Shown here: positions 12,749-23,680 of the stretch, piece by piece
Layout: every line of letters begins with the position of its first letter
How positions within the stretch are numbered: position 1 is the first letter of the stretch
Source: Paramacrobiotus richtersi
Taxonomy: Eukaryota; Tardigrada; Eutardigrada; Parachela; Macrobiotidae
Assembly: GCA_034698045.1 (NCBI GenBank)
Contig: JAQGAU010000017.1
Coordinates: forward strand, 1-61,199
Length of the DNA stretch: 61,199 nt
Reading direction: 5' to 3'
The notes under the pieces: generated by a model
The model's database searches: none
The model's input: the letters and a program-made list of their open reading frames with translations, nothing else
Told to the model about the DNA's origin: nothing
Made by a program: the position numbers and the translations under genes

Positions 12749-13319
12749 GTTATTAAGGATTGTGAAGCACGGCTGTTACGTACATGTGCATAGCTTGTGC
12801 AGACCTTGACCACTCTGAGCTTGTTGCTGTCGAAAATGCTATTCTGAACTCGGTTAAAGCAGTTTTCTTTGGTACATCTGTGGTACGTCACTTTGCCGCG
12901 TTTACTCTACCACATCAGGAAATCGTTTTCTCAAGACTTTGTAACAGCGTTTACTTTTGTTCGGCGACTTTAACAGTTGCCCTCAACGTGGATGGAAACG
13001 TAAACTGGCTGCCTTGACTAGTTCTCTGCGTCAGCAGCTAGCGGACCACGGCTAATATGTAACAATCTTCAAAAAGTAAACATTGAACAGACGGTTACGA
13101 AAGGTCACCGCGTTGACGTAATAATTATTCCTACGAAAGGATTTGTGGAGACTCCACAGTAAGTGGAACCAATCATCTCCGCAATACGAACGATCACATC
13201 GACTTTGGATACAAACGGTAAGTTACAGTTACCATACATTTACAAGCTGCAAACTTCATAGGTTGCGACGGTACTTTAATAATACTATCAAATTCTTGCC
13301 TTTCTCACGTCGATCGGGT
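12749..13319. other. Spacer after GPCR copy A
   Basis: No gene recognised. It lies between the end of GPCR copy A and a fragment of the receptor cyclase, so it probably contains a duplication junction. Its first part resembles the 3' flank of GPCR copy B (16320-16560). Confidence 0.45.
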
Positions 13320-13450
13320 AAACAGGTCATGCGCGTCGTCGGGGAAACCTACCCGCGCACCAATGTCATTAACGGTTGATTCGCCGATTGGAGAACTTTA
13401 CCAGCGAACCTGAAGCATTAATGCAGTACTCGCGCGAACAGAGACTGTTA
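13320..13450 (+). pseudogene. Fragment of receptor guanylate cyclase (kinase-homology end)
   Basis: A short stretch codes VMRVVGETYPRTNVI, matching IMRVFGKTYPRTNVI of the receptor cyclase at about 8410-8460. The match continues at the DNA level into the following linker (GGAGAACTTTACCAGCGA), but a stop codon follows NG at once. The rest of the cyclase domain is missing. It marks the left part of the second segmental copy, which runs on into GPCR copy B. Confidence 0.75.
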
Positions 13451-13489
13451 ACGTGTAGCGTTTGTACCTACCTTACCGCTTGGACCTTT

Positions 13490-15206
13490 TAATTCTTAAA
13501 AATTAGTCCACATGGGACAGGAACAACGGCAAACAAACTATCCAACATACGCATGGCAGCTCGGTTCATACCAGGCTGATGCAAATGTCGGCTTGACCAT
13601 GCTGTCAAGTGTGACACTCACACGAACCCGTACTTTTCTTGCAGCTTAGAGCATGATATTCCCGTTCCTTCAACTCCCTGGCCGCAAATACCTTGGTGCG
13701 CAATACCCACTGGCTGCTATAAGGAGACTTCACTGGCAAAGAGCGAAGCCATACGCGGACCCTTCGGCTGAAACAGCCAGTAACCACGCTTCGCCATGAA
13801 TATATCGCTGCGATAGGCATTTTCCAAGTTATTAACGACTTTTTTGGCCACCGCCTCGTCTCATGTTGCCTGAATATGCTGTAGCCCGCGCCGACCGGGA
13901 TAACGCCAGCTTCCATGTCACATCGCACCGTTTCGATATCGCATCCTGTGCAGGAGGAATTCGGCTGGACGTGTCATGAGTGACGTCAAGGTCAATTACA
14001 TCATCATGAGTCACAGCAGTAGAACCGTCTAGAACGGTCCTGAACCGTCACGCACGGTCGCGTACCATCGCGTGTGATCGTGAATCATCCCGAAGCGTCT
14101 AGAGTCGACAAGCCGGCTTCCGCTTGGGGTAAATAAGGCAGCCCATCTGGCTGTGCCAAACCAGTCCCGTTCAGTCCAACCAAGGGGGCCCGCAAGCAGC
14201 CTAGCTAGCTATAGTGGTCTATGGGCAGATATGATATAGTGAATAAAGTCATTTGTATCCCGTTCTGGTTGTTTCGTAGTATATTATAGGGCTCATATAT
14301 GCACACCAGGTAGAACTTTAGTCACACAGATGTGACAGACGTGTGCAATTACGGCCGCTGATGTAGCCATAGATACAAAGCCTGGTGGGCTGAATTAAGT
14401 CGAGGAGTTGTGTCATATGGGTGGGGGTTTCCGTTGCCGGATCTAGTTATTACGGTACTGCCGAATTCATGGCAATAATTATTATCAGTGCAAGAAAGTT
14501 TTTTTTCTGTTTTACACTGATAATAAGATCTTTCTTTATGTATTCATTTTGGGATATCAACGTCCGTTCACCGTTGTTAAGTGATGAGCTCGCTAAACTC
14601 CGATTTTAATTACGTCATGTACGTAGGCTCAAGGTTGAAGACGAGCGCATCGGCACTTATTGTACTCCCACGCATGCGCTCCCCGATGAATTTTAACAAA
14701 GATGTTTCCTGCTGCGCAAGTTCAGTTTTCGAGGATAAACCGGGGATTTTGCAGATCAATATCGGAGTTTTGAATTGTTTGTCATACAGCTGAGCTTCAA
14801 CTTACCAATAATATTTTTTCAATTACAAGTAACTGACAATTTCGGGATCAATAACCCAAAAGGATAATGTTCTAAGAAAGCGAAAACGGAAAATCCACAG
14901 GGATTACTAGGAAAGCAATGTAATACCGCTAAGACAACTGTTCTTGATCAACACACGCAGTTTTGCAGAAGCTAGGGAATGGTTCTATATGTACCTTATA
15001 GATTTGTAATCCAGTTGCATAAATTCACTTATCCCCTATTTGTATATATATACTTCGCGAGCTGCGAGACCGCTTGTGCTTGTAACCTTAATAACCATTG
15101 CTAACTAGACTTTGTATGCTGTAACATATTTCCTAAAACACAGCACCGAAGACCGACGTCTAATGTAATATATAATGTGGATTTTTGTTAATTCTGTCGT
15201 TCTACA
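13490..15206. other. Spacer before GPCR copy B, duplicate of 10200-11677
   Basis: Homologous to the spacer in front of GPCR copy A, except for the solo LTR insertion at 13972-14337. It holds no gene. Conserved parts at 14340-14470 and 14640-15200 probably include the promoter and 5' UTR of GPCR copy B. Confidence 0.5.
13972..14337. mobile_element. Solo LTR of a retrotransposon with 4-bp target duplication
   Basis: A 366-bp insertion that is absent from the otherwise homologous spacer of GPCR copy A. It begins TGTCA, ends TGACA and is flanked on both sides by GACG, present once at the empty site in copy A (about 10805-10815). An AATAAA signal lies near 14243, as expected inside an LTR. There is no internal region, so this is a solo LTR fossil. 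The family is LTR retrotransposon; Gypsy or Copia cannot be told from the LTR alone. The insertion is younger than the local duplication. Confidence 0.8.
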
Positions 15207-16319
15207 ATGAATTTGTCATTCACGGTCGCCGGCGTACGAGAAAATCTCTCTGACAGTATTTTCTTGGATAACAAGTCGTCTAATATCCACATTAATCAAT
15301 CCACTCAGTCAACATGGACGTTAGCAACCGTAACTGACCTTTTCGGGTTTACAATCGGCACTCTAAGTAACATTGGGGTACTGTCCGTTATCGTTACTTC
15401 ACGTCGCATTCAGCTCTCCGCTTTTCACGTCTACCTGATCAATCTATTACTTTCCAATTTATACCACAATATCCCGCATCCGTTGATGCTGTTTCTCATG
15501 AAACTTTATCCATCCGTACGGGATAGTCCAGCTTGTTGCACCATCTTAAATTACACCCAGATAACGTCCATAGCCGTTGTGATTTTGTCTCATTTGGTAA
15601 TTACTATCAACCGTGTGTGGGCCGTAATCTTTCCGCACTTCTATCGGTCGCATCACACGAAAAAAGTTGCTGTTGCATTGTGCGTTGCAGCGTGGTTGTA
15701 CGCCAATACGCTACTGGATGCAGCGGTGATTCTGGATGTATTGTACTATCGCCAACCAGTCAACAAGATGGCGGGACGATGCTACATGGACAACAGCAAA
15801 ATGAAAGAAGTCAGTGGGGCCTGCACTGTTTTCTACATGATTGTCCCAATGCTGTTGATTCTGGCTGGTTTCCCGACAATTTTATACGTGAGAAGCCGAT
15901 CTCAGAGAAAGGTCAGGACGGGCGCTAACATTTCGGTACAACGAAACAAGCGAACCGAGCGAAAAGGAATTGAGCAACAGTCTAAAGAAACGAGTATTTC
16001 GCTTCAACTTACCGCTGAAAGCGCGATACCTGAAAGTAATGCGGGTGCAAACAGAATCAGATTGGTTTCCGTGAAGCTGGAGGAGGGAGCGGCGTACAAA
16101 ATGTACTTTTGTATTACTCTCTCAACAATCATCTGCTGGATGCCAATCGTCACCGCGTTCGGTCTGGCTAGCTTTGCCCTTGTGCCAAATTACAATATCT
16201 TTTTGTTGTTTCAACTGTCGTACTTGTTTTTCTATGTGGAGACTATCGTTGATCCTTTGCTGATGATCTGTCTCAACAGAGAATGGAAACGAAATTTCTG
16301 CAAATTTTTCAAACGCTAA
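15207..16319 (+). CDS. Class A (rhodopsin-family) GPCR, 370 aa, single exon
   Basis: Seven-helix receptor in the plasma membrane with unknown ligand. The N-terminus has four N-glycosylation sequons (residues 2, 13, 22, 30). TM1 holds the conserved Asn (GTLSNIGVLSVIV, 45-63). TM2 has Asn where the sodium-site Asp is usual. The TM3 end reads NRV (135-137) in place of DRY, TM6 has CWMP (310-313) and TM7 has DPLLM (349-353) in place of NPxxY. The third cytoplasmic loop is long and basic (228-292). A short amphipathic tail (EWKRNFCKFFKR) would form helix 8. The class A call is safe from TM6 and TM7 and the overall spacing; the altered DRY, NPxxY and sodium-site positions put it in a divergent lineage. 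It is the intact partner of the broken copy at 11678. Confidence 0.88.
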   Translation: MNLSFTVAGVRENLSDSIFLDNKSSNIHINQSTQSTWTLATVTDLFGFTIGTLSNIGVLSVIVTSRRIQLSAFHVYLINLLLSNLYHNIPHPLMLFLMKLYPSVRDSPACCTILNYTQITSIAVVILSHLVITINRVWAVIFPHFYRSHHTKKVAVALCVAAWLYANTLLDAAVILDVLYYRQPVNKMAGRCYMDNSKMKEVSGACTVFYMIVPMLLILAGFPTILYVRSRSQRKVRTGANISVQRNKRTERKGIEQQSKETSISLQLTAESAIPESNAGANRIRLVSVKLEEGAAYKMYFCITLSTIICWMPIVTAFGLASFALVPNYNIFLLFQLSYLFFYVETIVDPLLMICLNREWKRNFCKFFKR

Positions 16320-17078
16320 GTGAGCATTGTGACGCACGGCCTCGACAAAGAGCTTTCTAGAATCGATACTTGCAAAATACTGTGGTAAGATAAGAATGCA
16401 CCTACAGTACCCGTAGTAACTGTTGCAATGAAACACGATCATGCCGGTTTGACCTTTATTACTCTAAGGTTGAGTTTAGTGTTGGTTGTCGAAAATCCTG
16501 CTCTGAACGTGAAGCAGATTCTATGGATCGTCAACTGTGGTACACGTGGGTTGTACAGACTGCATCCACAAACTATAATTTTGCAGTTTCCCTAGTTCTG
16601 TTTAGTGCATTCAACATCACAAACATAAAATATCTGCCTCTTGTAAAAACAAATACGTCGAACACTAATAATTTAACTAACGAATTCTGCTCAGTATGTA
16701 CTTGCGTTGACAGGTGAGTTAGCTTAGACACTGCGAAAATAATAACGACTTTGGAGACGTGATTTGAATCCATGACTAACTCATCGATGAGTTGCCGTCT
16801 GGCTTCAAATTTTGTTATTTTACCAGCAGGTTACTCTGAACCATTGAGCTGTAACATGCACTAAGCGAGCACGCGCTCTTTCATAGTAGAAGTAATTAGC
16901 TTCATAAGAATTTCAAGTTGTACCTGTATGCGAGACAGCGTTTTTGCATTCAAGCGTTTGCAGTCTGACAGTTCTCGATCATGCAATTCACACAGCTTTG
17001 GATAACATATCTTTCTTGACCATCTCGCAAAGTTTTCGGCAGCGCACTATTTCTACCATTCGATCTGAGCAACTCAAA
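16320..17078. other. Spacer between GPCR copy B and the decayed cyclase copy
   Basis: No gene seen. The 3' flank of the GPCR runs into sequence that precedes the receptor-cyclase N-terminus. Confidence 0.45.
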
Positions 17079-18180
17079 ATGGACATCAGGCTTTCTGCAC
17101 ATCTATATATCGTTCCACAAATCTGCATGTGGCTTGTTGCCCTCCTTGATCAAGGGTCAGCGTTGAGAATTATAACGGTCATCGTGGGCGATAATCCATA
17201 GTCCGGGATACAGCTGTCCGGACCAGCATTCGACGTACCTTTTACGGATGCTAATGAAAAATTCGGTGGGATTTTCGATAATGTCACGCGGATAACAGTT
17301 TACCATCCAGGAGCTTTGTCTTCTACTGGTTCCACGGATATTATCGCTGACGTACTTGGGAATTCGTCCAGATCGATTATTATGATATCCGCATTACAGT
17401 ACGATTACGATACGATGAACCCACATTCTTTTTTCTGCCGGTAATTATTACGACATAACCGCTTGTCAGGTCGTGTGTTCGTGATTAAGTGCCACTGTGC
17501 CAAGCAAGATCTCAAGTTACCTTTTTGACAATCGGTTACTGCTCCGTCATTGGTTTGTTTAAACTGTTGATCGGTTTAACTATCGGGTGAACAATACTTA
17601 AATAATGCACGAGATTACGTTTTGAAGATGCTGTAGCTAATAAGACACTAAACAGATACACCAGATCGCAATTTACTGAATCCGCGTAAGTACTGGCCAA
17701 GGATGTCTCACTAGGCTGCAGTTCGGAGGCCCTCGTTTTTGGCGACTTTGCACGAGGTAAACTTGTACAATGAATGCTCCCGAACAAATTCAACACTTAA
17801 CGAAGAGTGCATCTCTGCAGAGTGAATATATAGCGCTGTTTGTGTCGTAAGTTCAAACCACCACTCGTCCAGTCCTTATCAGCAGCGACACGTTTCGCAC
17901 TAACTAGAATGGCGGGTGACGATGCGTTCTTAAATCGCCAACGATATCCAACAACCTTGGTCATTGGACCAACTGATCACGCGTCTTTGGCATTGGTCAC
18001 TATGCCTTTACCGATTACTTTGATTGGCGAACGGTGTCCCTAATGTGCGATCGTCTGTCCAGAAACCTTCAACACTTAACGACCTTGCATCGACCGGGTT
18101 CAACTCTGTCGCGTGCACTACAGAACGCTTGGTCAACGGTTCCGGTAGATATATCAATCAAAGATCTATAATACGGACCC
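17079..18180 (+). pseudogene. Decayed N-terminal copy of the receptor guanylate cyclase
   Basis: Homologous to the first four exons of the receptor at 4628. Recognisable parts are a signal peptide (ATG near 17079), RIITVIVGDNP, the block around DANEKFGGIFDNVT, the CSSEALVFGDFAR exon (about 17715-17755) and MAGDDAFLNRQRYPTTLV (about 17908-17965). A stop codon follows DNP at once, further frames are shifted, and the copy ends near 18180 with no membrane, kinase-like or cyclase part. It is a host-gene relic from the tandem duplication of the cyclase-GPCR block. Confidence 0.8.
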
Positions 18181-18516
18181 CAGGATCAAAAAAGCCAAAA
18201 AACCAAATCAAATCACGAAAAACCGACAACACCACTAGGTCGGCCGTACTCGAAAACGGGGTCACATGATCTTTTTATTCAAAAAAAGTCTGACCCGGCA
18301 CAGTACGCGTCCTTTCAAGCCGCGCGGAGTGACAATTCTTACCTCAAAGGTTACTGTAAAGGATAAACTAAACCGTGATTTACCGTTGCTTGGAGGAAAA
18401 TGTATTGAAACTAAATTATGTAAGTAATTTACTATCCAGTAACCGGCATTTACCATCTTTCAACATTTCGAATGGCAAAAGGAAAAACCTTTTCGGTATC
18501 CCAAAGTTTCAACGAA
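18181..18516. other. Spacer, no feature seen
   Basis: No gene or clear repeat. It separates the cyclase relic from the nested direct-repeat region. Confidence 0.4.
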
Positions 18517-19383
18517 AATGAATCGTTGAGTAATCAGCGATAGTTAGATTCCAAGCAATACTTGTCCTACTTTCCCGCTCCACTAACCTAGCAGTCGAGC
18601 GACTGGACAGACCAAGCGCAGAAAGATCCTGTCTCTAGCCGGACTCAAGACCATCGCAGCGCATGTCTAACCGCTAACGAATAATTTCTAACAGTCACTT
18701 GTTCATTCTGTAAACGTGCTTCGGTCCTAATCGAAATTTCTCAAATTTCTCCACCAAGTAAATGACCTTTAAGGACATCGTATCTTCTATCGCGCAATTC
18801 CCTACGGATACGTCGGATACCACGAGCACGAAGTCCACCAATGTCTCCAGCTATCCCATGATCCACGACATCGACGTCAAAACGAACGAGACCATCGGAA
18901 TCCCGCACCCAGCCACATCCCGAAATCCAGCTGGTGAAACAACCCGAACCATCCATCCTGTCCGTGGTGGAGCAATAACAGCATCAGATCGACATCCTGA
19001 CGGAGCTCATCACCTCACGACCAAGAATCAGCCCGCATTCAGGTAAGTATTCCATTCCTTTTTCGCCTCCAGCACATCATCCTCAACAGACCGCCGCCCG
19101 CGTCCAAGGCCGTCCTGGCCCAGCACGTGTTTGCCAGACTCGGAGGGCCTGCCAGACACGACATTCACCACGACTACGACGCTCACCGCCAAGAGGGCCA
19201 CACCTTGACCGTCCACCATCGTCTCAACCTCTCCGACCGCCACCAGTTCACGTTTACGCTCAAAATGTTCACCCACACCAGCTACAACGTCAGACTGAGG
19301 GTCAACCTCAGCAGCGAGTAAATCCAGCTCCGCCACTTCCCCATCTCATGGCCCACCTGCTCACTGACACCAAGGCACCATAG

Positions 19384-19590
19384 GACTGGGAGCCTACTCA
19401 TGCAGTAGCTCCAGCTCCGTCCGGTTACCGACCCCAGCGTGACCGTCCGGACACACCACCGACACCAGGTACACCATCGGACTGGGAGCCTACTCATGCA
19501 GTAGCTCCAGCTCCGTTCGGTTACCGGCACCAGCGTGACCGTCCGGACACACCACCGACACCAGGTACACCATCGACTGGGAACCTACTT
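19384..19590. repeat. Tandem repeat, period about 96 bp, 2.2 copies
   Basis: The unit starting GACTGGGAGCCTACTCATGC at 19384 recurs at 19480 and in part at 19575. It is GC-rich and lies inside the region bounded by the 216-bp direct repeats. The reading frame is not kept, so it is not a protein repeat. Confidence 0.8.
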
Positions 19591-20119
19591 CCGCAGTGGT
19601 GATCATCGCTAATCACAACATTCAGCAGACCGTACGATGGACCAACGGCTGCTTCCGGTGTCTCAACTGCCAGAGCATTCCATGGTACTTAACCTGCAAC
19701 AGCATAACTTGTTTGGGGCAGACTGAGAGAACAGAAGGGTCACCGGTAGCTATTCGCATACGAGGTTATTCACCTGCACCGCGATACGTTGCCGTGAGCC
19801 TGTGAATTCTTCGGCTCTGTCCTGCTGTCCACTTCCCGCACCCGATGTGTCAGTTCCGACACCGCGCAATACCGTCAGCTGAAACCGGCAGTTCCGTAAC
19901 TCTGACGGCGACATACCGACCGCATGTCCCGTAGAAGCTTACGAGCTGTCCCCGCCTGCCAGAACACACCACGGACCAGTAGTTTCGTCAACCGAAGCCC
20001 GTAGCAACATCCCTAATCAGAAGATCCACTAAACTGGACGGTGGACCAATGGCTGCTTCCGGCGCTCCATCCGGCCAGAGCATCCCACAGTGCTCAACCT
20101 GCAGCAGCCTAACTTGTTT

Positions 20120-20306
20120 GGGGCAGACTGAGAGAACAGAAGGGTCACCGGAAACTGCGAACATGCGAGGTTGCAACACCTGCATCGTGAGCAGTCGCCG
20201 TGAGCCTGCGAATTCCTCCGCTCTGCCTTGCTTTCCATTTCCCGCAACCGCTCTCTCCATTCCGATACTGTACACTGTGCCACTACCCGACAACAAGTTT
20301 GCGTAG
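20120..20306. repeat. Dispersed repeat S, copy 1
   Basis: A 187-bp sequence beginning GGGGCAGACTGAGAGAACAG and ending GTTTGCGTAG. It is repeated almost exactly at 20618-20810, which has six extra bases near its end. Its first 40 bases also occur near 19715-19750. Copy 1 abuts the second 216-bp repeat. Confidence 0.8.
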
Positions 20307-20617
20307 TAATCTAATGAATCGTTGAGTAATCAGCGATAGTTAGATTTCAAGCAATACTTGTCCTACTTTCCCGCTCCACTAACCTAGCAGTCGAGCGACT
20401 GGACAGACCAAGCACAGAAAGATCCTGTCTCTAGACGGACTCAAGACCATCGCAGCGCATGTCTAACCGCTAACGAATAATTTCTAACAGTCACTTGTTC
20501 ATTCTGTAAACGTGCTTCGGTCCTAATCCAAATTACCGCCCACCCACCCGGGCACTTCCTGTTCTTTTATCGTAATACTGCTATCTCTATGATGTACAAC
20601 AGTCATTAAAGGGAAGA

Positions 20618-20810
20618 GGGGCAGACTGAGAGAACAGAAGGGTCACCGGAAACTGCGAACATGCGAGGTTGCAACACCTGCATCGTGAGCTGTCGCCGTG
20701 AGCCTGCGAATTCCTCCGCTCTGCCTTGCTTTCCATTTCCCGCAACCGCTGTCTCCATTCCGATACTGTACACTGTGCCACTACTCGTACCCGACAACAA
20801 GTTTGCGTAG
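20618..20810. repeat. Dispersed repeat S, copy 2
   Basis: Second copy of the 187-bp repeat at 20120. It is followed by different sequence, so the homology ends at GTTTGCGTAG, exactly where the 216-bp repeat begins beside copy 1. This suggests insertion or recombination at that point. Confidence 0.8.
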
Positions 20811-22428
20811 CTGCCTTTGTGGAACTCATCCAGCTTGCAGGTCGAAAAATTCGGGAACTTACAGGCGAGCCAAGATCTACTGCGTTCATTAAGCATCGTA
20901 TAAGTCTGGCTGTTGTTAAAGGTAACGCTGCTTGTGTGTTGGGTACCTTGCCGGCTCGTTCTAAGGTATCGGATAATGGTTTTGGTTGTTTTTACAATGT
21001 TTGAAACGTCATTGTGTGCCAAGTAGTGTCTTTAGCGCTGGCTTGTTGTGTTACTTCGGCTTTTGCCAATAAAACCGTAGTTTTAATCATTTACCACTGG
21101 TGCTGTGTTTTGCTGAAAAGCATGGTGGAGAAAAAACCTTACTGTTTGATCAAGCTGGGAAAATTTCTGTCTTGTAGAGTATTGTAATAAGAAATTAAAC
21201 CAATTTTTGGCTGTACATAATTATAATGGACCTAACAAACTATGTAGTATTTTACATATTACAACAAGTTTTGCATGTAGGCAATGTACCCTGAAAGACT
21301 TTTCCATACGGCAGAAAAGCTTGACCCTTAAGAATTCAGCAGCCTTTTGGGCTTTAGAACGTCGCATGCGTTGAATAGCATAGAAGTACTGTAACTACTA
21401 ACCGATTTCTGTCGATACAGCGGTGATGTATTGCGATAAAAATGTGTCCACCCCAAAATTCCTGAAACTCGAACCGCTTGCCCTTTAAACACGGACAAAT
21501 GGAATACGCGCTAGCGTAACCACATGGTAATATCAATTTTATTTGTATCATAAGACATAATGTACATATGAACAATTGTAAGTTGCACCTGCACGCACGG
21601 TTTTGTAGCAAAGGTCATGGTTGTAAAACTCGAAAATATGCCTACCTAGACACACATAACTTTGCCATCTACGCCAGACAGAACGATCTTGTAAACGCGA
21701 TTATATAGCTGGGTACAGTGTTCGTTGAAAATCAATAATCAAACAATGAAAAATCCCGCCAAAATTGTGCATATGGAGTGACTGTAGACATAATTAGAAC
21801 CCTATTCGAACACAAGTACAGTTAAATAAGAAACCACCATAATTATTGTTATCAGTTTTGTAAGCGCATATTGTTGTGGTACTAAGTACGGTAATTTAAA
21901 ATTTTAAGATTTATTTGCGCAGACAATTTTCAATGAGTGCGTATAAAACTGGGCGTTATGTGCCAAATCGCAACATTTTCGTACGATTACTGTATTATTG
22001 CTTACTTGTTGTTATTTTTAAAATAAAGTATCTTTAGTTACTGTATGTGTTTCACAGATATGAGAAAGTGTCGATAATCAGATATGCTCTTTAGAAATCC
22101 GACAAAACACAAAATTATGAATTTGTCAAATCACTTTCCGGTATCCGCTAGTACAGCGCCACATCGCAAGTGCAGATGCCACTGGCTTCAGTCCGGCCAG
22201 TGGCCTCAAAGTCTCACTTGCAATTGTCAGAACAATCAAGACAATAAACCGCAGCTGATGAAATTATTCGTGAGCGTCAGTCATTCGTACCCGTATTCGG
22301 TATTCTTAATTGCTTCTGACATTTTCCTACTTCCAGAGATTGTTGCATGCAGGAGATTGTATATTATTTGCAAACGTCTTTTTCTCCAATCATTTATTTC
22401 TTTTGGAACCAATTTACCAGCGTTCGCA
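20811..22428. other. 5' flank of F-box gene A
   Basis: No gene recognised. From about 21050 the sequence matches the flanks before F-box genes B (from about 23820) and C (from about 26050), so it belongs to the tandem unit. The 300 bases before each start codon are the most alike and probably contain the promoter. I looked for U-box exons like those of genes D-G here and found none. Confidence 0.5.
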
Positions 22429-23680
22429 ATGTCTGCTGCTGTTGATCTTGTGTGCAGCGACGAATGTGGAACGCAGCATCTTCCAGCCGAGCTCAAATTA
22501 GAAATCTGCAGTTATTTGGATGTCCACGATCAACAAGCCATGAGGAAGTAAGCGATCAGCTAAAGTTACACATCACATAGATTTATAAAATTCACAGTAC
22601 TTCAGAAGTGCCATTTAGATGTACGGAATTCTTTACGTGATAAATTATTAGGATCTCCATATTTTCAGAATCTGCAGATCGTGGAGATCCAGTCTGTCTC
22701 AAGTGTATTTATCCCACTACGTCGACATGGATGCCTACAAAATGCTCGAGCAATCCGAAAGCCAGGGGAAGGATCATGATGAACAAAACGAGCATCCTTG
22801 GACGGTATCCGAACATCATCTGGAACGCGCGTTAAAAGTTCATGTGCAAAAGAACACGAAAATGCTGGTTATTCGCCACGTGGATTTTAATGGAAAGAAG
22901 TTGGGTATTGTGGCCCGAGTAATCAAGGAAAAAGGGACCGACCTGATTCGGCTGATTGTCAAGGATTGCGAAATGCAGGAGGAGCGCGTGACTAAAAACT
23001 CGTGGTGGCTGAATCCGGTGCGAATCGCACTGCGGATACTGCTGGATCATGGTATCCTGTCTGCCACAAAGCGACTTGTTCTGGATAATTACACCATCCG
23101 GAACATCCTAAGTGGTGCCGGTATGTCGGAGCATCAGATGGTCGTCACCATGCCCTGCTGTCATCCAATCCACAATCGCCTACGCGCCGGAAATATGTAC
23201 AAGAAACTACCGATTATTCTGCCTCGGTTGGAGTTGGACTGCAGCCAGCCGGAGTCGCACGTCGCGCACACGGATCAGCTGTTTCATTCCTTCATGATGG
23301 CGGTCGCTGCCCAGTGTCCGGAAGTCAGCCCGGAGGTTCGCGATGATATCGTCCAGTTGTGCAGCTTCTGGACCAACTGTGAGGCCCCCCATCCACAGTG
23401 GCTGACATTGCACTGGCTTATCCAATGGTACAAAATAATCTCTGTCCGTTTAGACTTCGTATAGTATACTGTTCCGGAATTTGCTCATTTGCGTATATTG
23501 TTTATTGTCAGCTTGAACGAAGGGGTGGTGCCGGTCGCTGAAGACGACACGGTGGATATTGCCGCGCTGCGTCAGTTGGACCCGCTGACCTTGAACAAAC
23601 TGACCACTGAGACCCTGCATCGCATGTACTGCCTGCCCCCGGGAGGAACAGTGTACCCACGGCCAGCCGATTACCCGTAA
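22429..23680 (+). CDS. F-box family protein A (348 aa, 3 exons)
   Basis: Exons 22429-22547, 22669-23427 and 23512-23680 join in phase. The F-box (about residues 17-55) is split by the first intron: LPAELKLEICSYLDVHDQQA, then MRKICRSWRSSLS. F-box proteins recruit substrates to SKP1-cullin-1 ubiquitin ligases, so a substrate-adaptor role is likely. The 250-residue body is a family-specific domain whose conserved blocks also occur in genes B-G: KVLVIRHVDF-like, LIVKDCEMQEE, RLVLDNYTIRNILSGA, LPIILPRLELDC and AQCPEVSPEVRDD. The third exon codes a conserved tail (ALRQLDPLTLNKLTTETLHR then MYCLPPGG). It may be a degenerate leucine-rich substrate domain, but I do not recognise it as a named fold. 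Unlike D-G it has no U-box exon. It is first of a tandem trio. Confidence 0.82.

Larger units (their letters stand above)
18517..20528. repeat. 216-bp direct repeats enclosing a 1.6-kb segment
   Basis: The 216-bp sequences at 18517-18732 and 20313-20528 differ at only about three positions and lie in the same orientation around about 1.58 kb. The layout resembles a small LTR-type element, but the repeats start TGAATCG and end CCTAATC, so the usual TG...CA ends are not met. I find no primer-binding site or polymerase. The inner part holds some open sequence (18762-19043 and 19127-19321) with a GT splice site after 19040, which I cannot assign, and a 96-bp tandem repeat. It could be a non-autonomous element or a segmental duplication. 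The near-identity of the two repeats suggests recent origin. Confidence 0.45.

Noticed and set aside
14000-14110. Short inverted ACGGT/ACCGT motifs as a possible operator or heat-shock-element cluster
   Set aside because: They lie inside the solo LTR and are absent from the paralogous spacer, so they belong to the element; no nGAAn array was found.
18762-19043. Thr/Ser-rich plus-strand frame inside the nested direct repeats as a gene
   Set aside because: No homology recognised, and the adjacent frames and splice sites give no consistent longer product. It is described only as part of the repeat region.
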